A stretch of 64,000 bases of DNA from Saccharothrix luteola (GCF_020859565.1 NZ_JAJHUO010000010.1:124001-188000); one strand, 5' to 3'; positions 24,263-33,707 are shown, counted from the stretch's first letter. Program-made: numbers and translations. Notes: generated from the sequence alone by a model not told the origin.

Positions 24263-27200
24263 TCAGGCCACTGGGCGGACGGCCACGCCGACCGTCGACC
24301 TCGCCCGCACCCTCACCACGTCCGCCTTGTCACCCGAGGCGTTGTGGTGGTGCAGGACCAGCAGGCTGTCCGCGCCGTCGGCCGCCGCGGCCTCGGCGTC
24401 GTGGTTGACCACCAGCGCGGTGGCCGGGCGCGCCAGGTAGGACAGCGCGGGGTCGCCACCGCCCTGCACCCACAGGCCCGGCTTGAGCGGGTCGAACGAC
24501 AGCGGGTTCGGGAGCGCGTCGACCAGGCCGTTGGACGAGCCCGGAGCCACGTAGAACCCGGCCACGCCGACCTGGTAGGCGATCCGCGACGTGTCCGCCG
24601 ACGCGTCGATGCCCAGCGCCGACAGCAGCACGGGCAGGACCACCACGTTCGTGTCGAACACGTTCGTGTCGACATCGCCGAACTGGCCGTTGACGCCCTG
24701 GAGGTCGACCGTGGCGCCGGTGGACAGGTCCACCGTGGCCGCGACCAGCAGGTCGGTGTCGGTCAGCTTGGTCGCGTAGACCTCGTAGTCGAACGTGCCG
24801 TCACCGTTGGTGTCGATGTCGACGAACGGGATGGTGTTGCTGCCCAGGTTGTACCAGTTGCCCCAGGTGGAGAGGCCGAACGCGAGCATCGCGTCCGCCG
24901 GCTTGCCCTGCGCCTTGGCCAGCGGCGCCGTGGAGGCGACGCCCACGTGCCGCAGGTCGCCGCCCTTGGCCGTGTCGTTGAGCACGCAGTTGTCGGTGAC
25001 GTTGCGGCGGCACTCCGGCAGCTGCGGCGAGGACGCCTGCAGCTCCAGCACGCTCACCAGGGACCGGTAGGCGCCCTGGTCGACGCCCCGGCCGGTCAGG
25101 TTCAGCACGCCCTGGCCCTTGCCGTTGACCCGCACGCTGCCGGCCACGGCGATGTCCGCCACCGGCTTCGGCGCGGAGTACACCGGCACCCTCAAGGACA
25201 CCGCGGAACCGGACTTCGGCGTGAGCACGACCCGGCCCGACGCGTCGGCCAGGTACTGGCGCGGCACGTCGAGGTGGTTCGCCTCGATCGTCGGGTCGAC
25301 GGTCTTGCGCAGCGCCGCCGGGTCGTCGATCTTCAGCGTGACGGTGATCCGGGCGATGCCGCGCGGGCTGAGCCGCACGGTGTTCGCGGACAGCTCGTAG
25401 CGCACGCCCGGGATCTGGGTCAGCGCCTCGTAGCCCACGGTGTAGTCCACCCACTTGGTGGACTTGTTGACCACCTTGATGGTCTTGGTGAGGCTGACCG
25501 GCGCGGCCACCTCGACCGTGCCGAACGACGCCGACACCGAGCCCGGGTTGTCCTGCACGTAGGCGAGGACCTGGTTCTCGACCGCGGCCTTGCCGTCGAC
25601 GCGGCCGGCGCCGACGCGGTTGGGCGCGTAGACCTTGCCGTCGGCCTTCACGTCGTGGCCGGCGGTGTTCATGACCGCCGCCTTGACCTCTTCGGTCGTC
25701 CAGTCCGGGTGGACCTGGCGCACGAGCGCGGCGATGCCGGCGATGTGCGGTGCGGCCATCGACGTGCCCGAGTTGACCATCGTCTTGTTGCCCGAGCCGA
25801 CCAGCGCGGAGGCGATGGAGTCGCCGGGCGCGGCCACGTCCGGCTTCACGACCGGGCCGCGCACGCCGCGCGAGGTGAACGAGCTCGGGGTGTCGCTGAT
25901 GGACTGGTCGTACGTGGGCAGCGAGGTGCGCAGGTCGCCGCCCTGGCGGACGGCCAGCGTGCCCGCGGCCAGCGCCGGGCGCAGGGCCGCGGTCGCCGAG
26001 CCGGTCAGCTGGAACACCGGGATCGCCGCGTTGCCGGAGATGCCCGCGTTGAAGTGCTCCAGGTTGGAGGTGAACAGCGCGCCGATGGCGCCCGCGGCGG
26101 TGGCGTTGTTGGACCGGCCGACCGAGCCGCAGCGACGCGTGGCGTCGTTGTCGTCCCACTCCAGCCACACCATCTTGCCCGCGACGGCGGCCTTGTCCGC
26201 GGCCGAGAACGGCAGGCAGCCGTCCTTGTTGGCCGCGTCGCTCATCGCCACGACGGATCCGCTGACGTTCGCGCCCTCGTAGTTGTAGGCCACGCTGTAC
26301 TGGCCGGGCTTCGAACCCGCGGAGCCGGCGGGCGCGGTCACCTCGACCGCGTCGCGCAGCACGTACGCGTCACGGGTGCTGGCCACGGTCAGCGCCTCGG
26401 GGGTGCTGCCCGGCGAGCCGCCGATGTCGTACAGGTCGCCGCCGTTGCCCGCGGAGAACACGGTCAGCACGCCGGAGGCGTTGAGCTTGCGCACGAACAG
26501 GCTGTCCGGGTCGTCCGGGGCGCCGTAGTCCGAGCCGAGCGAGAGGTTGACCACGTCGAGGTGGTCGGAGAAGTCGCCGTCGCCGTCGGGGTCGAGCGCC
26601 CAGTCCAGCGCCTGCGCGGTGACGTTGGTCGAACCGTCGCAGCCGAACACCTTCAGCGCGTACAGCAGGGCCTTCGGCGCGGTGCCGGGGCCGATGCGCA
26701 TGGCGTCCAGCGCCTGGGGGGTGAGCCTGGTGTAGTCACCCTTGAAGGTGGAGCCGTCGGCGTTGACGCCGAAGCCCGCCGCCGTGCCGGCGACGTGCGA
26801 GCCGTGGCCGTTGCAGTCGAGCGGGTTCGGGTCCGGCTTCGGGGTGTTGATCGCCGGGTCGTCGCTCTCGCCGTCGTAGGCGTTGCCGACGAAGTCGTAG
26901 CCGCCGACCACCTTGGCGGTCGGGAAGTACGAGGCGTCGACCTTGGTCTCGTCGATCGCCTCGAACGCCTCGATGGTGCCGGGGCCCGCGAAGTCGCTGT
27001 GGGTGTAGTCGATGCCCGTGTCGATGATGCCGACGCGGGTGTCGTCACCGAGCTTGCCGTACTCCTGCCACGCCTTGAGCGTGTTCGTCAGCTGCACGGC
27101 GGTGGAGTTCTGGCGCTTCTTCGGCACCACGGTGCGCACGGACTTCACGTCGGCGCGCTGGGCCAGCTCGCGCACCTTCGCGGCGTCGGCCTGCACGACC

Positions 27201-27604
27201 ACGCCCGGCACGCCGTTCGCGGTGCGGAACAGCTCCTTGGTGGCGGAGTCCTTGCCCCTCAAGGCGTCCACGACGACGTCGGTGACCCAACCGGTGTCGC
27301 TCCTGGTCGCCTTGGCGGCGTCCTTGGCCTGCTGCTTCGTGGCGCCCTGGCTGGTCTTCTCGGCGAACGCGTCGACGGCCGGCTTGGCCTCCAGCTCCAC
27401 GAACGCGGTGACCCTGCCCTTGGCGGCCGTCAGCCGGTCGGACACCTTCAACTGCAACTTGCCCGCATCCAGACCGCGCGCGTTCGCGACGGACGGTGCC
27501 AGTGGATCTTCCGCGGCCAGTGCGGTACCGGCGGTGGACCCGGCGACGAGCATCGCGGCCAACACCGGTACGGCAGATCTGGCGAAAACGCGAGATCGGC
27601 TCAC
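24263..27604 (-). CDS. Secreted S8 family (subtilisin-like) serine peptidase
   Basis: 1113-aa exported protease. A signal peptide (residues 1-31, ending AGTALAA) is followed by an I9-like propeptide, then the catalytic Asp in VGIIDTGIDYTHSDF (about 195), His in DCNGHGSHVAGTAAGFG (about 264) and Ser in NSGTSMAAPHIAGIAALVR (about 610). A protease-associated insert lies between His and Ser (ATAAGAIGALFTSNLEHF). The C-terminal ~450 residues are Fn3-like plus a repeat-poor beta domain, as in large streptomycete subtilases. GTG at 27604 has GGGG nine bases upstream. Nothing adjacent suggests a dedicated substrate. Confidence 0.93.
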   Translation of the reverse strand: MSRSRVFARSAVPVLAAMLVAGSTAGTALAAEDPLAPSVANARGLDAGKLQLKVSDRLTAAKGRVTAFVELEAKPAVDAFAEKTSQGATKQQAKDAAKATRSDTGWVTDVVVDALRGKDSATKELFRTANGVPGVVVQADAAKVRELAQRADVKSVRTVVPKKRQNSTAVQLTNTLKAWQEYGKLGDDTRVGIIDTGIDYTHSDFAGPGTIEAFEAIDETKVDASYFPTAKVVGGYDFVGNAYDGESDDPAINTPKPDPNPLDCNGHGSHVAGTAAGFGVNADGSTFKGDYTRLTPQALDAMRIGPGTAPKALLYALKVFGCDGSTNVTAQALDWALDPDGDGDFSDHLDVVNLSLGSDYGAPDDPDSLFVRKLNASGVLTVFSAGNGGDLYDIGGSPGSTPEALTVASTRDAYVLRDAVEVTAPAGSAGSKPGQYSVAYNYEGANVSGSVVAMSDAANKDGCLPFSAADKAAVAGKMVWLEWDDNDATRRCGSVGRSNNATAAGAIGALFTSNLEHFNAGISGNAAIPVFQLTGSATAALRPALAAGTLAVRQGGDLRTSLPTYDQSISDTPSSFTSRGVRGPVVKPDVAAPGDSIASALVGSGNKTMVNSGTSMAAPHIAGIAALVRQVHPDWTTEEVKAAVMNTAGHDVKADGKVYAPNRVGAGRVDGKAAVENQVLAYVQDNPGSVSASFGTVEVAAPVSLTKTIKVVNKSTKWVDYTVGYEALTQIPGVRYELSANTVRLSPRGIARITVTLKIDDPAALRKTVDPTIEANHLDVPRQYLADASGRVVLTPKSGSAVSLRVPVYSAPKPVADIAVAGSVRVNGKGQGVLNLTGRGVDQGAYRSLVSVLELQASSPQLPECRRNVTDNCVLNDTAKGGDLRHVGVASTAPLAKAQGKPADAMLAFGLSTWGNWYNLGSNTIPFVDIDTNGDGTFDYEVYATKLTDTDLLVAATVDLSTGATVDLQGVNGQFGDVDTNVFDTNVVVLPVLLSALGIDASADTSRIAYQVGVAGFYVAPGSSNGLVDALPNPLSFDPLKPGLWVQGGGDPALSYLARPATALVVNHDAEAAAADGADSLLVLHHHNASGDKADVVRVRARSTVGVAVRPVA

Positions 27605-27801
27605 AACGTGCCCCAAGCGAGGTCGGATTCGACCGGGCAGGCAGCGTCTTCTCCAGTGGGGGCACTGCCCGCGTGGTGCCGTGCCCTCTACGGCACCGGG
27701 TCAACCTCGTGCGAGGAACCTAATCGCTCGATCGAGCTGATCAGTTAGCCCAAACGAGTGATGGCAACCACAGTTTTGACAACTAACGGTTAACTGTGAC
27801 A

Positions 27802-27843
27802 CCGCCGAGACCTGCGACGATATACATCGACAGGTCTCGGCGG
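27802..27843 (-). terminator. Terminator of serA
   Basis: CCGCCGAGACCTG and its perfect complement CAGGTCTCGGCGG form a 13-bp stem with a 16-base AT-rich loop, 27 bp past the serA stop. The 266-bp gap 27605-27870 otherwise holds the subtilase promoter; AT-rich GTTTTGACAACTAACGG around 27772-27788 is the likeliest site. Confidence 0.75.
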
Positions 27844-27870
27844 CGTTACTCCGTTTCGGGGACTAGCCGA

Positions 27871-29460
27871 TCACTCGAAGTTGACCGAGCGCACCGTGCG
27901 CGCGCCGACGGCCGCGCCGATCGGGTCGAGCACCGCGGTGTCCACCGGGCGGTCGACGCGCAGCAGCATGAACGCGTCCGCGCCGTCCTTGGTCTGGCTG
28001 ATCTGGGCGGCCTCGACGTTCACGCCGGCCTCGCCGAGCAGGGTGCCGACCGCGCCCATCACGCCCGGCCGGTCCGGGTACTCCAGCAGCAGCACGTTGC
28101 CCTCGGCGCGCAGGTCGAAGCCGCGGCCGTTGATGCCGACCAGCTTCTCGACCTGGTCCAGGCCCGTGAGCGTGCCGGACACCGTGATGACCGCGCCGTC
28201 CGCCTGCACCGCGCGCACCGTGACCAGGCTGCGGTGGTTGGCGCTCTCCGGCTCCTTGACCAGGTCGACGCTCACGCCGAGCGAGGTGGCCAGGGCCGGG
28301 GCGTTGACGAAGGTGACCTGCTCCTCGACCACGCTGGAGAACACGCCGCGCAGCGCGGCCAGCGGCAGCACCGCGACGTCCTCGTTGGACAGCTCGCCGC
28401 GCACCTCGACCGAGACGCTCGTCGGGGCCTTCGCGCTCAGCGCCGCGACCACCGTGCCCAGCTTCTGCACCAGCGGCAGGTACGGGCGGACCTCCTCGCC
28501 GACCACGCCGCCGCCCTGCACGTTCACCGCGTCCGGCACGAAGTCGCCGGCCAGCGCGAGCAGCACCGACTTGGCCACGTCCGTGCCCGCCCGGTCCTGC
28601 GCCTCCGTGGTCGACGCGCCCAGGTGCGGGGTGACGACGACGTTCGGCAGGCCGAACAGCGGGCTCTCGGTGGTGGGCTCGGTGGAGAACACGTCGATGC
28701 CCGCGCCGCCGACCTGGCCCTCCTTCACGGCCTCGGCCAGCGCCTCCTCGTCGACCAGGCCGCCGCGGGCGGCGTTGACGATGATCACGCCGCGCTTGGC
28801 CTTGGCCAGCTGGGCGGCGCCGATCAGGCCCTTGGTCTCCGGGGTCTTCGGCAGGTGGATGGAGATGAAGTCGGCGCGCTCGAGCAGCTCCTCCAACGTC
28901 ACCAGCTCGATGCCGAGCTGCGCGGCGCGAGCGGCGCTCACGTACGGGTCGTAGGCGATGAGCTCGGTGCCGAAGGCCGCGATGCGCGCGGCGAACAGCT
29001 GGCCGATCTTGCCCAGGCCCACCACGCCGACGGTCTTGCCCTGGACCTCGACGCCGTTGAACTTGCTGCGCTTCCACTCGTGGTTCTGCAGCGTGGCGTG
29101 CGCGGCCGGGATCTGGCGCGCGGTGGCGAGCAGCAGCGCGACGGCGTGCTCGGCGGCGCTGACGATGTTCGAGGTGGGCGCGTTGACCACCATGACGCCG
29201 CGCTCGGTGGCGGCGGGCACCTCGACGTTGTCGAGCCCGACGCCCGCGCGGGCGACGACCTTCAGCTTGGTGGTGGCCTTGAAGACCTCGGCGTTCACCT
29301 TGGTGGCGGAGCGGACCAGGAGTGCGTCGGCGTCGGCGACGGCTTCGAGCAGCGCGGGACGGTCGGTGCCGTCGACGTGGCGCACCTCGATGCCATCACC
29401 GAAGACGTCGAGAACGGACGGTGCGAGCTTCTCGGCGATGAGGACAACGGGCTTGGTCAC
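27871..29460 (-). CDS. serA: D-3-phosphoglycerate dehydrogenase
   Basis: 529-aa first enzyme of serine synthesis, of the long form with extra domains. NAD-binding motif VGVVGLGKIGQLFAARIAAF; catalytic ARAGVGLDNVE, Glu in DVFSTEPTTES and His in VVTPHLGASTTEAQDRAG. The intervening ASB domain (about 310-450) and C-terminal ACT domain (ANVLLLEYPDRPGVMGAVGT) mark feedback control by serine, as in M. tuberculosis SerA. GTG at 29460 follows GGGAG. Same place as Rv2996c. Confidence 0.96.
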   Translation of the reverse strand: MTKPVVLIAEKLAPSVLDVFGDGIEVRHVDGTDRPALLEAVADADALLVRSATKVNAEVFKATTKLKVVARAGVGLDNVEVPAATERGVMVVNAPTSNIVSAAEHAVALLLATARQIPAAHATLQNHEWKRSKFNGVEVQGKTVGVVGLGKIGQLFAARIAAFGTELIAYDPYVSAARAAQLGIELVTLEELLERADFISIHLPKTPETKGLIGAAQLAKAKRGVIIVNAARGGLVDEEALAEAVKEGQVGGAGIDVFSTEPTTESPLFGLPNVVVTPHLGASTTEAQDRAGTDVAKSVLLALAGDFVPDAVNVQGGGVVGEEVRPYLPLVQKLGTVVAALSAKAPTSVSVEVRGELSNEDVAVLPLAALRGVFSSVVEEQVTFVNAPALATSLGVSVDLVKEPESANHRSLVTVRAVQADGAVITVSGTLTGLDQVEKLVGINGRGFDLRAEGNVLLLEYPDRPGVMGAVGTLLGEAGVNVEAAQISQTKDGADAFMLLRVDRPVDTAVLDPIGAAVGARTVRSVNFE

Positions 29461-29694
29461 GGACGTCGCTCCCGGAGGTGTGAACGGGTGGGGAGCGCGG
29501 GGCCGTCGAGCAGGTCGTCACCCGCGCCGGCCGGCCACGGCAATGTGTCCGGGTTGTTAACGAGCATAGTCAGCACCCGCCCGGCGGTTGACACCCGGGT
29601 GCCCCGTTTCACCTGCTGGAACACGGTACGCGCGTCCCGCGAGGGGCCCCGGCCGCACGGGCTTCGGCCTCGACCCACCCGCGGGTGCCGGGTA

Positions 29695-29804
29695 CGCGAA
29701 CGTTCGGCACGCGGGACCTGAAGGTTCGACACGTGGGACGCGACGGTTCGACACGCGGGACCTGAGCGTTCGACACGCGGGACGCGACGGTTCGACACGC
29801 GGGG
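29695..29804. repeat. Array of five direct 22-bp repeat units (cluster 3)
   Basis: Five contiguous units start at 29695, 29717, 29739, 29761 and 29783, exactly 110 bp. All carry GTTCGACACG or a one-base variant; the 5' part alternates between CCTGAxG and CGCGAxG. The array begins 20 bp after the DUF397 stop. The remaining gap bases 29461-29694 hold the serA promoter region and no other clear element. Confidence 0.85.
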
Positions 29805-29824
29805 TTGGGGAGCGCGGAGGCGCG

Positions 29825-30094
29825 TCACCAGGGTTCGTCGAACTCGCCGTCCTTGACGCCGAGGATGAAGGCCTCCCACTCGGCGGGGGTGAACACCAGG
29901 ACCGGGCCGTCGGGGTGGGCGGAGTTGCGCATCGCCGTGTAGGTCACGCCGTCGGTGTGCTCGACGAACGCGATCTCGACGTGCTCCTCCTCGTCCTCCG
30001 CGCCCTCGTCGCTGCGGATCCACTCGGCTCCGGCGAGGTCGAGGTTGCCCCGGACGTGGGCCTTGTCGTCGTAGATGGGCGCGCTGTCGGTCAT
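29825..30094 (-). CDS. DUF397 domain protein (orphan)
   Basis: 89-aa protein ending in the DUF397 signature MRNSAHPDGPVLVFTPAEWE then AFILGVKDGEFD. In actinobacteria DUF397 proteins usually sit next to an XRE-family regulator and act with it like an antitoxin or anti-regulator; no such partner is adjacent here. The first half is acidic (DEGAEDEEEHVEIAF). ATG at 30094. Role unknown. Confidence 0.85.
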   Translation of the reverse strand: MTDSAPIYDDKAHVRGNLDLAGAEWIRSDEGAEDEEEHVEIAFVEHTDGVTYTAMRNSAHPDGPVLVFTPAEWEAFILGVKDGEFDEPW

Positions 30095-30108
30095 GGGGCC
30101 TAGGTATA

Positions 30109-30140
30109 CCGGGGCCCGCGGTCGAAACCGCGGGCCCCGG
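30109..30140 (-). terminator. Terminator of the ilvBNC operon
   Basis: CCGGGGCCCGCGGT, loop CGAA, ACCGCGGGCCCCGG: a perfect 14-bp stem 17 bp beyond the ilvC stop. Six T residues precede rather than follow it on the minus strand. Confidence 0.7.
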
Positions 30141-30157
30141 CGAAAAAACCGCTGATC

Positions 30158-31171
30158 TTACGCCGTTTCGGTGATGGGGCGGTCGACCCAGGACATCAGG
30201 CCGCGCAGCTTCTTGCCGACCTCCTCGATCGGGTGCTGCTCGCCCTCCTGCTGCAACTTCTTGTAGTTGCCGCGGCCGGCGTCGTCCTCGTTCACCCACT
30301 CGGTGGCGAAGGTGCCGTCCTGGATCTCGCCCAGGATCTTGCGCATCTCCTCCTTGACCCCCGGCGTGATGACGCGCGGGCCCCGGGTGAGGTCGCCGAA
30401 CTCGGCGGTGTCGGAGATCGAGTACCGCATGCGGGCGATGCCGCCCTCGTACATGAGGTCCACGATGAGCTTCAGCTCGTGCAGGCACTCGAAGTAGGCG
30501 ACCTCGGGCGCGTAACCGGCCTCGGTCAGCACCTCGAAACCGGCCTGCACCAGCGCGGACGTGCCGCCGCAGAGCACGGCCTGCTCACCGAACAGGTCGG
30601 TCTCGGTCTCCTCCTTGAACGTGGTCTTGATGACGCCCGCGCGCGTGCCGCCGATGCCCTTGGCGTAGGACAGCGCCAACGCCTGCGCGTTGCCGGAGGC
30701 GTCCTGCTCGACCGCGATCAGCGCGGGCACGCCCTTGCCGTCGACGAACTGGCGGCGCACCAGGTGGCCGGGGCCCTTGGGCGCGACCATGGCGACATCC
30801 ACATTGGACGGCACGGTGATCAGGCCGTAGCGGATGTTGAACCCGTGGCCGAAGAAGACCGCGTCGCCGTCCTTGAGGTTCGGCGCGATGTCGTTGGCGT
30901 AGATGTGCCGCTGCGCGGTGTCCGGCGCCAGGATCATGATCAGGTCGGCCTCGGCGGAGACCTCGGCGGGCGTGCCGACCGGCAGGCCCTCCTCCTCGGC
31001 CTTGGCGCGGGACTTGGAGCCCTCGGGGAGGCCGATCCGGACGTCGACGCCCGAGTCGCGCAGGCTCAGCGCGTGCGCGTGCCCCTGGCTGCCGTAGCCG
31101 ATGACCGCGACCTTGCGCCCCTGGATGATGCTCAGGTCGGCATCGTCGTCGTAGAAGATCTCGACGCTCAC
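30158..31171 (-). CDS. ilvC: Ketol-acid reductoisomerase
   Basis: 337-aa NADPH-dependent enzyme, second common step of valine and isoleucine synthesis. N-terminal nucleotide motif VAVIGYGSQGHAHALSLRDS; catalytic region FKEETETDLFGEQAVLCGG and CLHELKLIVDLMYEGG. Class I length. GTG at 31171 gives the usual start (MSVEIFYDDDADLS). Third gene of the operon with ilvB and ilvN; the order matches Rv3003c-Rv3001c. Confidence 0.97.
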   Translation of the reverse strand: MSVEIFYDDDADLSIIQGRKVAVIGYGSQGHAHALSLRDSGVDVRIGLPEGSKSRAKAEEEGLPVGTPAEVSAEADLIMILAPDTAQRHIYANDIAPNLKDGDAVFFGHGFNIRYGLITVPSNVDVAMVAPKGPGHLVRRQFVDGKGVPALIAVEQDASGNAQALALSYAKGIGGTRAGVIKTTFKEETETDLFGEQAVLCGGTSALVQAGFEVLTEAGYAPEVAYFECLHELKLIVDLMYEGGIARMRYSISDTAEFGDLTRGPRVITPGVKEEMRKILGEIQDGTFATEWVNEDDAGRGNYKKLQQEGEQHPIEEVGKKLRGLMSWVDRPITETA

Positions 31172-31202
31172 TGGTGGTACTTCCTTCCTCGGAACTGGAA
31201 AA

Positions 31203-31709
31203 TCAGCGCACCGCGGTCGCGGTGATGGAGCGGGCGCCACGGCCGATGGCGACCATGCCGGACTGGACGATCTCGCGGAGCCCGTAGGGCTCCAGCATCC
31301 GCAGCAGCGCGTCGAGCTTCTCGGACGTGCCGGTGGCCTCGACCGTGACCGCCTCCGGGGAGACGTCGACGACCTTCGCGCGGAAGAGCTGCACCGTCTC
31401 GAGGACCTGGCTGCGCACCGTCGCGTCGGCGCGCACCTTGACGAGCAGGAGCTGCCGCTGGACCGACGCGGCGGGCTCGAGCTCGACGATCTTGATGACG
31501 TTGATGAGCTTGTTGAGCTGCTTGGTGACCTGCTCCAGCGGCAGCTCGTCGACCGACACCACGATGGTCATCCGGGAGATGTCCGGGTGCTCGGTGCGGC
31601 CGACGGCGAGCGACTCGATGTTGAAGCCGCGCCGCGAGAACAGACCCGCCACACGGGCGAGGACGCCGGGCTTGTCCTCGACCAGAACGCTCAGGGTGTG
31701 CCTAGTCAT
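31203..31709 (-). CDS. ilvN: Acetolactate synthase small (regulatory) subunit
   Basis: 168-aa regulatory subunit with an N-terminal ACT domain (TLSVLVEDKPGVLARVAGLF, NIESLAVGRTEHPDISRMTI) that binds valine, and the conserved C-terminal half. ATG at 31709 lies six bases after the ilvB stop; GTG at 31712 is an alternative. ilvC begins 31 bp downstream. Confidence 0.95.
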   Translation of the reverse strand: MTRHTLSVLVEDKPGVLARVAGLFSRRGFNIESLAVGRTEHPDISRMTIVVSVDELPLEQVTKQLNKLINVIKIVELEPAASVQRQLLLVKVRADATVRSQVLETVQLFRAKVVDVSPEAVTVEATGTSEKLDALLRMLEPYGLREIVQSGMVAIGRGARSITATAVR

Positions 31710-31715
31710 CACGGG

Positions 31716-33554
31716 TCACTCGTCCTCGTCGAACAGCGGGCGGATGCCACGCGCGGCCATGATCTCGCTGTTGCCGGTGCCGGCGGCCACCATGGGCCAC
31801 ACCTGGGCGTCCTTGCCGACCACGAAGTCGATGACGACCGGCCGGTCGTTGATCTCCATGGCCTGCTGGATCACCGGGTCGACCTGCTCGCGCGACTCGG
31901 CCCGCAGGCCCGCGCAGCCGTAGGCCTCGGCGAGCAGCTTGAAGTCGGGGATGCGGTGCTTGTGCGTGCCCAGGTCGGTGCTGGAGTAGCGCTCGCCGTA
32001 GAACAGCGTCTGCCACTGCCGGACCATGCCCAGATTGCCGTTGTTGATGACCGCGACCTTGATCGGGATGCCCTCGATGGCGCAGGTGGCCAGCTCCTGG
32101 TTGGTCATCTGGAAGCAGCCGTCGCCGTCGATCGCCCACACCTGGACGTCCGGCACGCCCGCCTTCGCGCCCATCGCGGCGGGCACCGCGTAGCCCATCG
32201 TGCCCAGGCCGCCGGAGTTGATCCAGGTGCGCGGCCGCTCGTACTTCACGAACTGCGCGGCCCACATCTGGTGCTGGCCGACGCCCGCGGTGAACAGGGT
32301 GTCCGGCGGGGTCAGCAGGCCGATCCGCTCGATCACGAACTGCGGGGACAGCGTGCCGTCCTCGGGCCAGTCGTAGCCCAGCGGGAACGTCTCGCGCAGC
32401 GCGTTGAGCTGGTCCCACCACGGCGCGAGGTCGACCGTGCGCGCCGCGTTCTCCTTCTCCGCGCGCACCGCGTCGACCAGGTCGCGGATGATCTCCTTGC
32501 AGTCGCCCACGATCGGCACGTCCGCGCGGCGGTTCTTCGAGATCTCGGCCGGGTCGATGTCGGCGTGCACGACCTGCGCGTCCGGCGCGAACGTGGACAG
32601 CTGGCCGGTGACCCGGTCGTCGAACCGCGCGCCCAGCGCGATCAGCAGGTCCGACTTCTGCATCGCGGCGACCGCGCCGACCGTGCCGTGCATGCCGGGC
32701 ATGCCCATGTGCTGCGGGTGCGAGTCGGGGAACGCGCCGCGCGCCATCAGCGTGGTCACCACCGGGATGCCGGTGGACTCGGCCAGCTCCAGCAGCTCGG
32801 CCGACGCCTCGGCCTTGATCACGCCGCCGCCGACGTACAGCACGGGCCTGCGGGCCGCGGCGATCAGCTTCGCGGCCTCGCGCACCTGCTTGCCGTGCGG
32901 CCGGGTCGTCGGCCGGTAACCGGGCAGGCGCAGCTCCGGCGGCCAGGAGAACGAGGTCATCTCCTGCAGCACGTCCTTGGGGATGTCCACCAGGACGGGT
33001 CCGGGTCGGCCGGTGGCGGCCAGGTGGAACGCCTCGGCGATGGCGCGGGGGATGTCCGCCGCGTCCGTGACGAGGAAGTTGTGCTTGGTGATCGGCATCG
33101 TGATGCCGCAGATGTCGGCTTCCTGGAACGCGTCGGTGCCGATCAGGGGGCGGGACTGCTGGCCGGTGATGGCGACCACCGGGACGGAGTCCATGTTGGC
33201 GTCCGCGAGGGGCGTGACGAGGTTCGTGGCGCCCGGCCCCGAGGTGGCCATGCAGACGCCGACCTTGCCGGTGGCCTGGGCGTACCCGGTCGCGGCGTGG
33301 CCCGCGCCCTGCTCGTGGCGGACCAGGATGTGGCGCACCTTGGTGGAGTCGAGGAGGGGGTCGTAGGCAGGCAGGATCGTGCCGCCGGGAATGCCGAAGA
33401 CCACTTCGCAGCCCACTGCCTCCAGCGAGCGGACGAGGGACTGGGCACCGGTCACGCGGATGGGAGCGCCGCTCGGCGGGGCCGGTTTCGGCCGCGGTCC
33501 AGGGCGGGGCGACGACGACTCTCCGGGAGCCGGTCGCGAGGTTGCGCTGGTCAT
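31716..33554 (-). CDS. ilvB: Acetolactate synthase large (catalytic) subunit
   Basis: 612-aa ThDP-dependent enzyme condensing pyruvate with pyruvate or 2-oxobutyrate. EVVFGIPGGTILPAYDPL and VRHEQGAGHAATGYAQATGK hold the catalytic Glu; the ThDP/Mg motif is VWAIDGDGCFQMTNQELATC ending near NNGNLGM. The first ~30 residues are a Ser/Pro-rich extension. ATG at 33554 follows GAGG; a GTG at 33584 would lie in the leader. Transcription is governed by the attenuator at 33596-33707. Confidence 0.96.
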   Translation of the reverse strand: MTSATSRPAPGESSSPRPGPRPKPAPPSGAPIRVTGAQSLVRSLEAVGCEVVFGIPGGTILPAYDPLLDSTKVRHILVRHEQGAGHAATGYAQATGKVGVCMATSGPGATNLVTPLADANMDSVPVVAITGQQSRPLIGTDAFQEADICGITMPITKHNFLVTDAADIPRAIAEAFHLAATGRPGPVLVDIPKDVLQEMTSFSWPPELRLPGYRPTTRPHGKQVREAAKLIAAARRPVLYVGGGVIKAEASAELLELAESTGIPVVTTLMARGAFPDSHPQHMGMPGMHGTVGAVAAMQKSDLLIALGARFDDRVTGQLSTFAPDAQVVHADIDPAEISKNRRADVPIVGDCKEIIRDLVDAVRAEKENAARTVDLAPWWDQLNALRETFPLGYDWPEDGTLSPQFVIERIGLLTPPDTLFTAGVGQHQMWAAQFVKYERPRTWINSGGLGTMGYAVPAAMGAKAGVPDVQVWAIDGDGCFQMTNQELATCAIEGIPIKVAVINNGNLGMVRQWQTLFYGERYSSTDLGTHKHRIPDFKLLAEAYGCAGLRAESREQVDPVIQQAMEINDRPVVIDFVVGKDAQVWPMVAAGTGNSEIMAARGIRPLFDEDE

Positions 33555-33595
33555 CTGTCTGCCTCGTGGGTAAGGAGAATGCACGGTCCGGGCAC

Positions 33596-33634
33596 GAAAA
33601 AACCCTCGCCAACCCGAACGGGTCGCACGAGGGT
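33596..33634 (-). terminator. Attenuator terminator of ilvBNC
   Basis: On the minus strand ACCCTCG pairs with CGAGGGT (7 bp) and an inner ACCCG-TT-CGGGT adds 5 bp, followed by a run of six T. Placed between the leader peptide and ilvB. Confidence 0.82.
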
Positions 33635-33635
33635 C

Positions 33636-33675
33636 GCGCGTCGACGCAAGCTCGAATGCCTAGGCGTCGACGCGC
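33636..33675 (-). promoter_or_regulatory. Leader hairpin of the ilvBNC attenuator
   Basis: GCGCGTCGACGC and its complement pair over 12 bp with a 16-base loop. The upstream arm encodes the RRVDA tail of the leader peptide, as RVG does in the cimA leader. Confidence 0.75.
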
Positions 33676-33707
33676 CTGGGAAGTACGAGAACGAGGTTGC
33701 GCTGCAT
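33660..33707 (-). CDS. Branched-chain leader peptide of ilvBNC
   Basis: Fifteen codons, ATG start at 33707: MQRNLVLVLPRRVDA. Five consecutive Leu/Val codons (LVLVL) are the likely sensor; the stop lies in the loop side of the leader hairpin. There is no Shine-Dalgarno, so the transcript may be leaderless. A palindrome TGACGTTAACCGTCA at 33713-33727 sits immediately upstream. Confidence 0.8.
   Translation of the reverse strand: MQRNLVLVLPRRVDA

Noticed and set aside
23072..27748. Very long open frame on the plus strand opposite leuB and the subtilase
   Set aside because: It is antisense to two clear genes with intact catalytic motifs. Long antisense frames are common at high GC, and its translation is Arg/Val/His-rich without any domain.
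29457..29567. 36-aa frame ahead of serA whose stop overlaps the serA GTG
   Set aside because: The GTGA overlap is suggestive, but there is no ribosome binding site, no serine-codon enrichment and no hairpin-terminator pair as in the other leaders. Left unannotated.
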